A stretch of DNA of 64,000 nt from Chitinispirillaceae bacterium (lineage in GTDB: Bacteria > Fibrobacterota > Chitinivibrionia > Chitinivibrionales > Chitinispirillaceae). Every line of letters starts with the position of its first letter. Positions within the stretch are counted from its first letter, which is position 1. This document shows, in pieces, positions 1-7,978 of the stretch. Made by a program: the position numbers and the translations under genes. The notes under the pieces are model-generated. The model ran no database searches and was not told the origin of the DNA. It saw only the letters and a program-made list of their open reading frames with translations. The stretch is from positions 1 to 64,000 of the forward strand of contig JAFGIN010000172.1 in assembly GCA_016929595.1 (NCBI GenBank), given 5' to 3'.

Positions 1-88
1 AGTCACTTAGTCACTTAGTCACTTAGTCACTTAGTCACTTAGTCACTTAGTCACTTAGTCACTTAGTCACTTAGTCACTTAGTCACTA
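1..88. repeat. Tandem 9-bp repeat (AGTCACTTA)n
   Basis: Nearly ten perfect copies of the 9-mer AGTCACTTA run from the window edge, so the array may extend further left. It abuts a 56-bp dispersed element. Related units recur in other intergenic gaps: TGACTGAG/TAACTGAG at 37935-37974, a short run at 46698-46713, 52977-52998 and 56683-56702. It lies beyond the 3' end of leuA and does not look coding. Confidence 0.95.
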
Positions 89-139
89 AATCGTCTACCA
101 TCCGTAGTTTTAACGAAGGCTGGCCTCGGGCGTCCATAT
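84..139 (+). repeat. 56-bp dispersed element, copy 1
   Basis: This stretch is the reverse complement of 46754-46809 with only about one mismatch. Both copies sit next to AGTCACT-type short repeats. No gene explains either copy, so it is a dispersed non-coding repeat of unknown origin. Confidence 0.85.
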
Positions 140-224
140 TCTGTTATATCTGAAACACTTTTCCTTGCAATTAACAAACAGGTGTTTCCAATAACCAACC
201 GCTACATGGTTCCAGCAGCAGAAT

Positions 225-1886
225 TCAGGAATGCATCCGATTGAGAGCGGAGCATAAGGAGCGCATTGTTGCAGCTGTAACAGTCGTATCGTTAGCCGCA
301 CCGGATTTCCGAATATTCCCGCTGTTAACCTGGATGTATGCAGTGACTCCTTCTGGATTATTGTTTGTGGTTGAATACATACTAACCGTTATTGGTACCT
401 TATCCGACCTTACGCTGTTCAAAAAGGTGATAATGGATTCGTGAATATTTCCGACGTCCGCCTGCTCTTCTGAAATATCGAAATTACCATACGGTGTCTG
501 AAATTTGAATGATCTCCATGGTTGCTGCGGGGACTTGTTTTTTATTGCTGTTGAGAATTCGAATGTTTCGAGAATCCGGTACGGCCCGGGTACATTGAAA
601 AACGTTTTTTTAAAAATTGCCCCGATTTCATCAGTCGAAAGTTCTGCATTGGTGAGAGATGTCGCATTTTTAATAGATTCGCCAATCTCAGAATGCATTT
701 CACGGGGTGCAGAATACCCATGATACTTCTCAAGAATATGCGCAGCTCCGCCTTTTCCAGATTGACTGTTGATTCTGATTACCGATTCATCATCTCTGCC
801 GATATCTGCCGGATCGATAGGAATATAGGGGATGCTCCAGTACCCGCCATGTGACTGGTGATATTTTATCGACTTGCTGATAGCATCCTGGTGCGATCCG
901 GAAAATGCTGTAAAGACAAATTCTCCTGCGTAGGGGTGACGGGGTGGAATGGTCATCTTCGTGCATTCTGAATATATGCGCGCCACCGCAGATATATCAG
1001 AGAAGTCAAGGCCTGGATCGATCCCTTGTGTGTACATGTTAAGAGCCATTGTTATAAGGTCGGCATTTCCGGTACGCTCACCATTTCCAAAGAGCGTCCC
1101 TTCAACCCGTGATGCTCCGGCACATTGCGCAAGTTCTGCTGCCGCCACAGCACAACCACGATCATTGTGGGTATGGACACTGATAATGACATTGTTCATG
1201 CTGCTGAATTCTCTTGACATAATCTCAATCTGATCCGCATACACCTGAGGTGGGGCGGCTTCAACCGTTGCGGGAAGATTGATAATGACAGGTTCATCAG
1301 GTGCCGGATTCCATGCTTCAATTACTTTATGACAAATATCTATTGCAAATGGACATTCTGTCTGGGAAAAACTTTCGGGAGAATACTCGAGGATAAATTC
1401 ACTCTTCGAGTTTCGCGCGATCTCCCGTGCATATGTTATACCGTCAACAGCGATCTGAATAATCTCCTGGCGTGATTTGCCAAATACCATTTCTCTCTGT
1501 GCGGGAGAGGTTGAGTTGTAAATGTGTACTATGGCGCGTTTCACCCCCTGAAGCGCTTCAAAGGTTTTTTTGATAAGATCTTTTCGGGATTGTGTCAACA
1601 CCTGAATGGTTACATCATCCGGAATGTGGTGATCTTCAATAAGCATCCGCGTAAATTCAAAATCCTGCCGTGATGCAGATGGAAAGCTGATTTCAATCTC
1701 ACGAAACCCGATTTCGGTGAGCATTCTAAACATCTTCAATTTGGCATCAGGATCCATCGGGTTGACAAGCGCTTGGTTGCCGTCCCTGAGATCGACACTA
1801 CACCAGGTTGGCGGTGTTGTAATTCGTTTGTCGGGCCAGCTGCGTTTTTCAAGAACAATCTGCGGAAATGGTGCATATTTTGACAT
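225..1886 (-). CDS. leuA: 2-isopropylmalate synthase (LeuA)
   Basis: Condenses acetyl-CoA with 2-ketoisovalerate, the first committed step of leucine synthesis, in the cytoplasm. The 553-residue protein has the HMGL-like TIM barrel, with the metal/catalytic motif DLRDGNQ at residues 32-38 and the metal-binding HTHNDRG further on. A C-terminal LeuA regulatory domain, the site of leucine feedback inhibition in the family, follows. The length fits the long (about 550-560 residue) LeuA class. An AAGGAA ribosome site lies about 7 bases before the ATG. The gene stands alone on the minus strand and is preceded by a leucine leader peptide and terminator, so transcription attenuation by charged tRNA-Leu is very likely. 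Confidence 0.95.
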   Translation of the reverse strand: MSKYAPFPQIVLEKRSWPDKRITTPPTWCSVDLRDGNQALVNPMDPDAKLKMFRMLTEIGFREIEISFPSASRQDFEFTRMLIEDHHIPDDVTIQVLTQSRKDLIKKTFEALQGVKRAIVHIYNSTSPAQREMVFGKSRQEIIQIAVDGITYAREIARNSKSEFILEYSPESFSQTECPFAIDICHKVIEAWNPAPDEPVIINLPATVEAAPPQVYADQIEIMSREFSSMNNVIISVHTHNDRGCAVAAAELAQCAGASRVEGTLFGNGERTGNADLITMALNMYTQGIDPGLDFSDISAVARIYSECTKMTIPPRHPYAGEFVFTAFSGSHQDAISKSIKYHQSHGGYWSIPYIPIDPADIGRDDESVIRINSQSGKGGAAHILEKYHGYSAPREMHSEIGESIKNATSLTNAELSTDEIGAIFKKTFFNVPGPYRILETFEFSTAIKNKSPQQPWRSFKFQTPYGNFDISEEQADVGNIHESIITFLNSVRSDKVPITVSMYSTTNNNPEGVTAYIQVNSGNIRKSGAANDTTVTAATMRSLCSALNRMHS

Positions 1887-1913
1887 GTTATAATTCCTTG
1901 TTAAATAAATTAA

Positions 1914-1941
1914 AAAAGCCCGCTTTTCTGAGCGGGCTTTT
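1914..1941 (-). terminator. Attenuator terminator of leuA
   Basis: Read on the minus strand this is an 11-bp stem (AAAAGCCCGCT / AGCGGGCTTTT) with a 6-base loop and a run of six U. It lies between the leader peptide stop and the leuA ribosome site. Its 5' arm contains CGCTCAG (1934-1928), which is exactly complementary to CTGAGCG (1980-1974) at the end of the leader coding sequence. Antiterminator and terminator are therefore mutually exclusive, as in classic amino-acid attenuators. Confidence 0.85.
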
Positions 1942-1965
1942 GAATACTGTATTAGAATTTAAAAG

Positions 1966-2109
1966 TTATCGATCGCTCAGATTACATAGGAATAGATGTA
2001 GTAGGTATAGAGGCAGGGATAGTAATAGTGAAGCAGACGGAACAGGCTGTTTTGCGTTTTCAATCACAGTGTGTTCAAAAGCATATCTTTTTATCGGTTG
2101 AATGTTCAT
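1966..2109 (-). CDS. leuL: Leucine leader peptide (LeuL-like)
   Basis: A 47-codon reading frame upstream of leuA. Its last 20 codons hold ten leucines (seven CTA, one TTA, two CTG), clustered between 2028 and 1978, followed by TAA at 1968-1966. This is the hallmark of an attenuation leader: ribosomes stall on Leu codons when charged tRNA-Leu is scarce, freeing CTGAGCG (1980-1974) to pair with the 5' arm of the terminator at 1914-1941 and let transcription reach leuA. The first 20 or so codons show no leucine. The start is uncertain: ATG at 2109 has no clear ribosome site and lies close to a candidate promoter, and GTG at 2067 is an in-frame alternative. The peptide itself is not expected to have a function beyond sensing. 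Confidence 0.75.
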   Translation of the reverse strand: MNIQPIKRYAFEHTVIENAKQPVPSASLLLSLPLYLLHLFLCNLSDR

Positions 2110-2116
2110 ACTTTTA

Positions 2117-2144
2117 ATATTATAAAAAAAAACTGAATAAGCAA
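2117..2144 (-). promoter_or_regulatory. Candidate promoter of the leu leader
   Basis: On the minus strand TTGCTT (2144-2139) and TAATAT (2122-2117) are 16 bases apart, with an overlapping TATAAT at 2124-2119, separated by a T-run. Transcription would begin near 2110, almost at the leader ATG, implying a leaderless start or use of the internal GTG. Supported by motif match only. Confidence 0.35.
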
Positions 2145-2234
2145 GCTGAAAATTTTATTTCTACTCTGCAGGAAAAAATAAAGAATAAGGGTATGCACCC
2201 GGTTGGAGTAATTTTACCATTAAAACTCAAATCT

Positions 2235-3118
2235 ACTCAAATGTAATAAATCGCCTCCGCATATTTTCAAATTTTCTTCCCCCTCTCCATTTTTTTATGG
2301 AGAGGGGGACCGAGGGGGTGAGGCGGTATGAGGATATCGCGATATCATGTCAATGAAGTGAAAACTCAAATGTAATAAATCGCCTCCGCATCTTTTCACA
2401 TTCACCTCCCCCTCTCCATTTTTTTATGGAGAGGGGGACCAAGGGGGTGAGGCGATATGAGGATATCGCGATATCATGTCGATGAAGTGAATACTCAAAT
2501 GTAATAAATCGCCTCCGCATCTTTTCACATTTTCTTCCCCCTCTCCATTTTTTTATGGAGGGGGGGACCGAGGGGGTGAGGCGATATGAGGATATCGCGT
2601 TATCATGTCAATGAAGTAAAAACTCAAATGTAATAAATCGCCTCCGCATATTTACACATTTACCTCCCCCTCTCCATTTTTTATGGAGAGGGGGACCGAG
2701 GGGGTGAGGCGATATGAGGATATCGCGAAATCATGTCAATGAAGTGAAAACTCAAATGTAATAAATCGCCTCCGCATCTTTTCACATTCACCTCCCCCTC
2801 TCCATTTTTTATGGAGAGGGGGACCGAGGGGGTGAGGCGATATGAGGATATCGCGATATCATGTCAATGAAGTGAAAACTCAAATGTAATAAATCGCCTC
2901 CGCATCTTTTCACATTTACCTCCCCCTCTCCATTTTTTTATGGAGAGGGGGACCGAGGGGGTGAGGCGGTATGAGGATATCGCGTTATCATGTCAATGAA
3001 GTGAAAACTCAAATGTAATAAATCGCCTCCGCATCTTTTCACATTTTCTTCCCCCTCTCCATTTTTTTATGGAGAGGGGGACCGAGGGGGTGAGGCGATA
3101 TGAGAATATCGCGATATA
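2235..3118. repeat. Seven tandem 129-bp hairpin-rich repeats
   Basis: Units begin at 2235, 2364, 2493, 2622, 2750, 2878 and 3007, with periods of 128-129 bp and more than 90% identity by eye. Each has nested inverted repeats: CGCCTC pairs with GAGGCG, and CCCCCTCTCC pairs with GGAGAGGGGG across an AT-rich loop. Each also carries a GATATCGCGATATC-type palindrome near its end, changed to GCGTTATC in units 3 and 6 and GCGAAATC in unit 4. There is no open frame and there are no unique spacers. The array fills the gap between the radical SAM operon and the leu leader. Confidence 0.95.
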
Positions 3119-3163
3119 AGAAATAATCTTCGCAAAAAGAGCACGATTAATGAGTTAACCGGT

Positions 3164-4459
3164 TCACACCGGCTTACGCGAAATGTCAACTCTTCGGAAC
3201 AGCGCTTTTACGATAAGAGTCAGCAGATACGGATGTTGTATAAATTGCGGTAATCGGCGTAGCAGCTTTAACCAGACGGTTCTTTTAAAGTACCCGTGAA
3301 GTCGTTCATACATTCCCTGCACACCCGATTCAAGTTCTTCGGCACTCATGTTCGCCGGACGGAATACGGCATTCGACCAGCCATAGTCAAGTCGTGCGGT
3401 ACTGAGCAGCCGATTTTCACGTTTTAATTGTTCATAGAATTCGGTTCCGGGATATGGTGTCAGGATGTAGAGGCAGACATCATCCAGATTGATTTGCCGT
3501 ATCACCTTCTCCGTTTCGCTGAAGATCGAAGTATCGTCATTGTCAAATCCGAACATGAAAAACCCCAGCACCAGTATGTTGTACCGGTGAAATGCCTTTA
3601 CCACCTTGCTGTATTCTTCAATCCGGTTCTGGGCGATTCCTGCGGAATGGAGTGATTTCGGGTTGACAGTCTGGAATCCGATCTGAACATGGAAGCATCC
3701 TGCATCCGCCATGGCGGAAAGCAGTTTATCATTACCGGCAATATTGGTCGGAGCCTGAATGGACCAGAGCTTTTTTAGTGGTGCAATCTTTTTGCAGAGC
3801 CGGATTACGTACTCTTCATCGGCGAAAATGTTATCATCAACGAAAAAAATGATATTCTGCCTGAGGCTTTTAAGTTCCTCGTAAACAAGGTCTATGTCAC
3901 GAATACGGTGGCGATGCCACGGAACATTGGGGAGATAACAGAATTTACAGCTGTTAGGGCACCCCCGGCTTGTCTGTACGGTTGCTATCCAGTAATCCTC
4001 CCTGAGCAGGTCGCGTCGCGGCAGAGGAACATCATTCATATCGGTAGGGTGTTCCTGCTGGTACTTTTTTTTGAGAGTTCCGGATTCGACATCCCTGAGC
4101 ACATCTTTCCAGACATATTCAGCCTCACCCTGCACCACAGCATCGGCATGTTCCAGACACTCCTGGGGTAAAAGAGTCGGGTGAACGCCTCCGAGAATCA
4201 CCTTTGCACCAAGTGAACGCCACCGGTCGGCGAGTGTATATACCCGCTCCGATGTGAAGGTGGCGGTGGTGATTCCCACCAGGTCGAATTGTTCCTCCCA
4301 TGGTACCTCTTCCCAGTCGTTGTCACAAAGTCGCACATCATGGCCATCAGATAGTGCTGCGATCACTGAAATATGCAAGGGCGTGAATTTAACCTCTTCA
4401 AGGAAGCGATAGACTCCTCCGTGGACGAACCATTTCGGTTTTATCAATAAAATTTTCAT
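3164..4459 (-). CDS. B12-binding-type radical SAM protein
   Basis: A 431-residue protein. Residues about 1-130 look like the cobalamin-binding fold placed before many radical SAM domains, though the canonical DxHxxG histidine motif is not evident. The 4Fe-4S cluster motif CxxxCxxC is at C167, C171 and C174 (RGCPNSCKFCY), followed by VDDNIF, typical of the MiaB/HpnJ-like group, and a radical SAM barrel to about residue 350. Substrate unknown; relatives act on lipids, bacteriochlorophyll precursors or antibiotics. It overlaps the upstream SPASM-type radical SAM gene by 4 bases (4456-4459), so the two are translationally coupled and probably act in one pathway. Confidence 0.85.
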   Translation of the reverse strand: MKILLIKPKWFVHGGVYRFLEEVKFTPLHISVIAALSDGHDVRLCDNDWEEVPWEEQFDLVGITTATFTSERVYTLADRWRSLGAKVILGGVHPTLLPQECLEHADAVVQGEAEYVWKDVLRDVESGTLKKKYQQEHPTDMNDVPLPRRDLLREDYWIATVQTSRGCPNSCKFCYLPNVPWHRHRIRDIDLVYEELKSLRQNIIFFVDDNIFADEEYVIRLCKKIAPLKKLWSIQAPTNIAGNDKLLSAMADAGCFHVQIGFQTVNPKSLHSAGIAQNRIEEYSKVVKAFHRYNILVLGFFMFGFDNDDTSIFSETEKVIRQINLDDVCLYILTPYPGTEFYEQLKRENRLLSTARLDYGWSNAVFRPANMSAEELESGVQGMYERLHGYFKRTVWLKLLRRLPQFIQHPYLLTLIVKALFRRVDISRKPV

Positions 4460-5676
4460 TTTTCCAGCTTTCTCTTAGGTTTCAATGGATCGACGATTTT
4501 ATGGATCATGATTGAGAAGAGGATCAAAAAGGTAGTAATACGTCCCACCATTCCACCAGCGAAAATATCACGCCATGGCCTGTGGGTTGCGACAAACTCA
4601 AGGAACAGCCGCGTATTTGCACAGGTTTCATCCTCATGTTCCGACTTTTCCTTCACAGAAGATGGTTTGAAAAAGCAGGTTGGATCTTCCCCGAAGCAGT
4701 CTCCGGAGGAGTAATACGCAAGTGCACGGCATCCGCCGCATGAGGTCCTGTAGCGGCATCGTCCGCATGAGCCTTTGAGGCCACGACTTTCTCGTAATGC
4801 ACTGAGGACTGGATTCGATCGATACAGTTCGGAAAGCGGGGTTTGTTTCACATTGCCGCACACGGCTTTAGAGTCCAGAAGGTGTACACAGGGGGCTACA
4901 TCTCCCTCTGGAGAAATTCCGATGAACCCTCGCGCCGCCTGGCATCCGAGATTACCCAGAGATACTCCAAGTTTTGAAAGAAGTGCATGCGTTGCCCCTG
5001 ACGGTGCAAAATAGGGCGCATAACTTACATAGTCCAGAGGGTTGCCGCGTAGGACCGGGTGGATGATGTTTTTCATCTCCTCGCTGCTGAACATGAGATC
5101 TCTGCGGTGAGCGGCTGCGCCCCGTGGTACAAACGGAGATCTGATCATCGGAATACCGCGCTCTTTAAGGAAACGGCTGGTCTCTGCCAATGTGTCCAGA
5201 TTTGCGCGTGATACGGTGACAAGAACAAAATAGCCCACACCCGCTTCATCACACATTGCAGTACACCGCAGCAGCTCCTCTTTACTACCGGGTCGACTTC
5301 TATTGTGCACCTCCGTATCTACCGAATCAAGCGATAGACCAAAGGTGACTCTTCCCCGACAGGCGTCTTTAATCCGGCTGATGAGCGTCGGTTCCAGAAG
5401 AGTGCCGTTGGTATTCACGAATGAATACAGCTTGCGGGAGGCTGCATAGTCGAGCAGTTCGAATGCGTCACTTCTAAGGAGAAATTCTCCTCCCGAAAAG
5501 GCAATTGATCCCGTGGGACAGATTTTAACGACCTCGTCGATGACAAGAGTTTTCGCCTCTTCAGTTGATAGTGACGGGGGAGCCTCGGATTCCATTCGTG
5601 TCATACATCCGGGACAGTTCAGATTGCAGTTTCGGGTAGTTTCAAAGTAACACATGAAAAACGGTAATTTATCCAC
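4456..5676 (-). CDS. Radical SAM/SPASM domain protein with C-terminal hydrophobic tail
   Basis: A 406-residue protein with the SAM cluster motif at C17, C21 and C24 (NCNLNCPGC) and a C-terminal SPASM-like cysteine set (CGRCRYRTSCGGC, then a Cys pair near GDCFGEDPTC) that would hold auxiliary Fe-S clusters. SPASM enzymes usually modify peptides or carry out oxidations. Residues about 370-395 form a hydrophobic segment followed by a basic tail, suggesting membrane attachment, which is unusual for SPASM enzymes. No precursor peptide gene is obvious nearby. It is the first gene of a two-gene minus-strand operon. Confidence 0.85.
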   Translation of the reverse strand: MDKLPFFMCYFETTRNCNLNCPGCMTRMESEAPPSLSTEEAKTLVIDEVVKICPTGSIAFSGGEFLLRSDAFELLDYAASRKLYSFVNTNGTLLEPTLISRIKDACRGRVTFGLSLDSVDTEVHNRSRPGSKEELLRCTAMCDEAGVGYFVLVTVSRANLDTLAETSRFLKERGIPMIRSPFVPRGAAAHRRDLMFSSEEMKNIIHPVLRGNPLDYVSYAPYFAPSGATHALLSKLGVSLGNLGCQAARGFIGISPEGDVAPCVHLLDSKAVCGNVKQTPLSELYRSNPVLSALRESRGLKGSCGRCRYRTSCGGCRALAYYSSGDCFGEDPTCFFKPSSVKEKSEHEDETCANTRLFLEFVATHRPWRDIFAGGMVGRITTFLILFSIMIHKIVDPLKPKRKLEK

Positions 5677-6096
5677 TGAATACCTTTCATTTATAATAAA
5701 ATTTCACGTACATAAACGGGAAACCGGAACAATTTTCAGACCAGATAGGAAGTGCGGAGCCTGAAATGTACGATCAAAAATCATAGCATTTGATCACCGG
5801 AAAAGCCACATGCTTTTTTTGGGGGGGTAATATGCATCAGATTGTTCGATGGGAATACGATTTTTGGCAGACTGATATGAAGGAACGAAGGTAAATGCAG
5901 TGATCCATGTCGATTGGTTCGAAATGTGAGTGGTTTGTTTTTTTGTTAGTATCAGACACTGGAGATGCACTTATTTACCAGCTGGTTAAAAAAAAATCTC
6001 ATTATAATTAATGAAATATGGTGAAAAAAGGACCAGGATGATGGTTTCTCTATATTCAATAATATGTCTTTGTAGAATTATGGTTGATGACTTCTA
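5677..6096. other. Intergenic region, no gene seen
   Basis: 420 bp between the radical SAM operon and the AT-rich island. It contains a T7G7 run near 5814-5827 and is otherwise AT-rich. It is the left boundary of the accessory island. I see no tRNA, att-like direct repeat or gene. Confidence 0.5.
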
Positions 6097-6864
6097 TTAA
6101 CTGGTCAATCCGAATTCTTTCGCTAATTCTGCATTGGTTATCCAGCCGATAACATCTCCGGTTTCATCACCAGTCTCGGTTACAAAAACATCCTGGCAAT
6201 TGGGTATCTTTTTCATTTTGTTTTTTGTATCAGCCAGACTGTCCGATTCTTTAACGAACGCAATTGCCTTTATTAATTGATTGTATCTTTTATCGTCAAG
6301 AAAATTTGATAAAGAGAAGGTGATTGTATCGATGTTTTTTGTTTGATAATCATATAATGCTTCATACAAAAGTGATTTATGAATTACATATTTTACCCGG
6401 TTGTTTTTTAAAAAGATAGGTACTCTGGTTACATTGATATCTTTTAAAAAATTTACAAGGTCAACAATTTTAATATTATCAAGACTCTTGGGACTGTCAT
6501 CTTCAATTTCTTTTACCCTGATGTCCCTACGCTTGATCATCACTTTTTGGGCTGTAACGATTTTTAATTTGTCTTCAATTGATAATAAGTTCTGAGCTTG
6601 TCTACTAGCAGCTTCAAAATTTTTATTCGAGTAATAATACGCTACGACAGCCCCCACCCACGCACCAAGTAGTGGAAGCGTAATATCGATAACACCTTTC
6701 CAGTTTTTCAGATATTCATTATCACTATCAGTTTCCCTGTTACAAAAAACTGGTATGGCTGTAAAAGTCAATAACAATAGAATATAAAACATCCCACCAC
6801 CTACAATGCAGTAAGCCAAGGTGGATTTGTCGTTATTGTTGCTACTTGAATTCTGATTATTCAT
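6097..6864 (-). CDS. Two-TM membrane protein with a C-terminal CBS-like pair
   Basis: A 255-residue protein. Two hydrophobic segments (about residues 17-40 and 58-78) are followed by a short helical linker and two CBS-like halves, about 103-170 (ending VPIFLKNNRVKYVIHKSLL) and 195-255 (with KKIPNCQDVFVTETG and VIGWITNAEL). CBS pairs usually bind adenine nucleotides, SAM or cyclic dinucleotides. The second half aligns by eye with the C-termini of the two TIR-like proteins at 7979-10912 and 10948-13422: each shows A/L-x(3)-K-x-I/M-P, then V-T-x-x-G and G-x-I-x(4)-L. It is divergent from those genes across a 353-bp gap. It could be a membrane anchor, sensor or pore-type effector of the same system. 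CBS assignment is by pattern, not by search. Confidence 0.6.
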   Translation of the reverse strand: MNNQNSSSNNNDKSTLAYCIVGGGMFYILLLLTFTAIPVFCNRETDSDNEYLKNWKGVIDITLPLLGAWVGAVVAYYYSNKNFEAASRQAQNLLSIEDKLKIVTAQKVMIKRRDIRVKEIEDDSPKSLDNIKIVDLVNFLKDINVTRVPIFLKNNRVKYVIHKSLLYEALYDYQTKNIDTITFSLSNFLDDKRYNQLIKAIAFVKESDSLADTKNKMKKIPNCQDVFVTETGDETGDVIGWITNAELAKEFGLTS

Positions 6865-7217
6865 TCAGTTCGACTCCCCGGGTTGAAAATTAACGTTGAA
6901 GATATAGTCTGATGATCAATAAGTTAACGACGAGTAAAAAATGTCCGGGATTTATTCAATATGCTTGTAGCTGTCCTATTTATACATTCGCCTGCAATCA
7001 TGTATTAAAAGGCTTTTTTAAGCAAAAAAAATGCCAAGGTTTGCGTCTTATCATAATGAAGCAATTGTAGAGTGATACTATGGTTGTGATATTTTTTAAT
7101 AATTAAAAATAGAGAAAAATTGCTGGTTCATGATTTGCACGAAGAAATGCTCCATAAGAGAATTAGAGAATAAAAAAGAAAAGAATCACTGGTAAAAAAA
7201 ATATTCTCATTAGGAGA
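6865..7217. promoter_or_regulatory. Divergent control region of the TIR/CBS island
   Basis: 353 bp between divergently transcribed genes, strongly AT-rich. Promoters for both directions must lie here. I cannot single out a convincing -35/-10 pair or operator. A TAGGAGA ribosome site at 7211-7217 serves the ATG at 7224. Confidence 0.4.
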
Positions 7218-7223
7218 ATGTTC

Positions 7224-7748
7224 ATGGGCAGGGGTTATGAACACAGACCTAGAATTCTTCTGGGGGCAGGTGGGAAACGGTCTAACCGTTTAATGGAATG
7301 GATGGCGCAACGGATTATTGAAGAAGACCTGGGGACAATTGTCAGGGTACAACTTGACGGAATCAATTCTTCTCAAATACTATTCAAAAATCTCCTTGAA
7401 CAAAGAGACCGTTGTGATTTCGCAGTACTGTTTTTAGTCAGCGAAGAAGATGGTACTTCAATTGATGTTCTCAGGGAACGGATGATTTTCAGTACAGGGC
7501 TATTTATCGGGAATGCTGTGATGCAACCCCGCCGGTGTATCACTGTGAGTTCTGTACCACTCTGCAGTTTTTTTTTCCCTATTTGTGATGTAGCGTTTGT
7601 GCCGATTAAAGAACCGCCGGGCTATTATATATACAGTAATCCTGAAACTGAAGACTGGTGTGACACAAAAATACGCTCGTCAATGAAATCAAAATTGTCA
7701 GGGGCTTCAGTGAGGAGACAATTTTCCACGTTGACGATAAATACATGA
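7224..7748 (+). CDS. Short TIR-like protein lacking the catalytic Glu
   Basis: About 174 residues; ATG 7224 is preferred over ATG 7218 because TAGGAGA ends directly before 7218 and 6 bases before 7224. It is a paralogue of the N-terminal domains of the next two genes: PRILLGAGG matches PRIFIGSS, CDFAVLFL matches CDFAVIFF, and RERMIFSTGLFIG matches RDNTIFEAGLFVG. The Glu of the F-E-x-G-L-F motif, the likely catalytic residue of TIR-like NADases, is Ser90 here, so an enzymatically dead or regulatory copy is likely. The reading frame appears broken near the end: the -1 frame is open from 7664 to 7846 and encodes a plausible helical tail. It lacks the middle and CBS regions of its paralogues. Confidence 0.6.
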   Translation: MGRGYEHRPRILLGAGGKRSNRLMEWMAQRIIEEDLGTIVRVQLDGINSSQILFKNLLEQRDRCDFAVLFLVSEEDGTSIDVLRERMIFSTGLFIGNAVMQPRRCITVSSVPLCSFFFPICDVAFVPIKEPPGYYIYSNPETEDWCDTKIRSSMKSKLSGASVRRQFSTLTINT

Positions 7749-7846
7749 AAAAATTACTAAACGAAAGTATTGATGAATTGTTCAAACTGACCGGTAGTGA
7801 GATATATCAAAAAGTTAAAAAATTGCTTAAAAGATTGATAAAATAA
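7664..7846 (+). pseudogene. Out-of-frame C-terminal remnant of the short TIR-like gene
   Basis: Frame -1 relative to the preceding gene stays open for 60 codons to TAA at 7844-7846, giving an acidic then Lys/Leu-rich helical tail (for example MKKLLNESIDELFKLTG from the ATG at 7745). The preceding frame stops at 7748 after an atypical low-complexity end. The simplest reading is a frameshift mutation in the gene; a programmed shift or assembly error is possible. Confidence 0.4.
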
Positions 7847-7978
7847 GTAAACTGAGAGAAATTTAACCAAAGATTTTTACCGGTACAGGTGGAGACGGTT
7901 GATCTTTGGAATAATAAGCAGTATCTCCTATTTTAAGATTTTGCATACAAAACAAAAAAATGATCCGGGGGAAGTAGT

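Noticed and set aside
1868-2101. Plus-strand reading frame antisense to the leu leader
   Set aside because: It lies opposite the leader peptide and terminator, has no ribosome site and is better explained by the minus-strand attenuator.
2235-3118. Possible CRISPR array
   Set aside because: Units are 129 bp and nearly identical throughout, with no constant repeat plus unique spacers.
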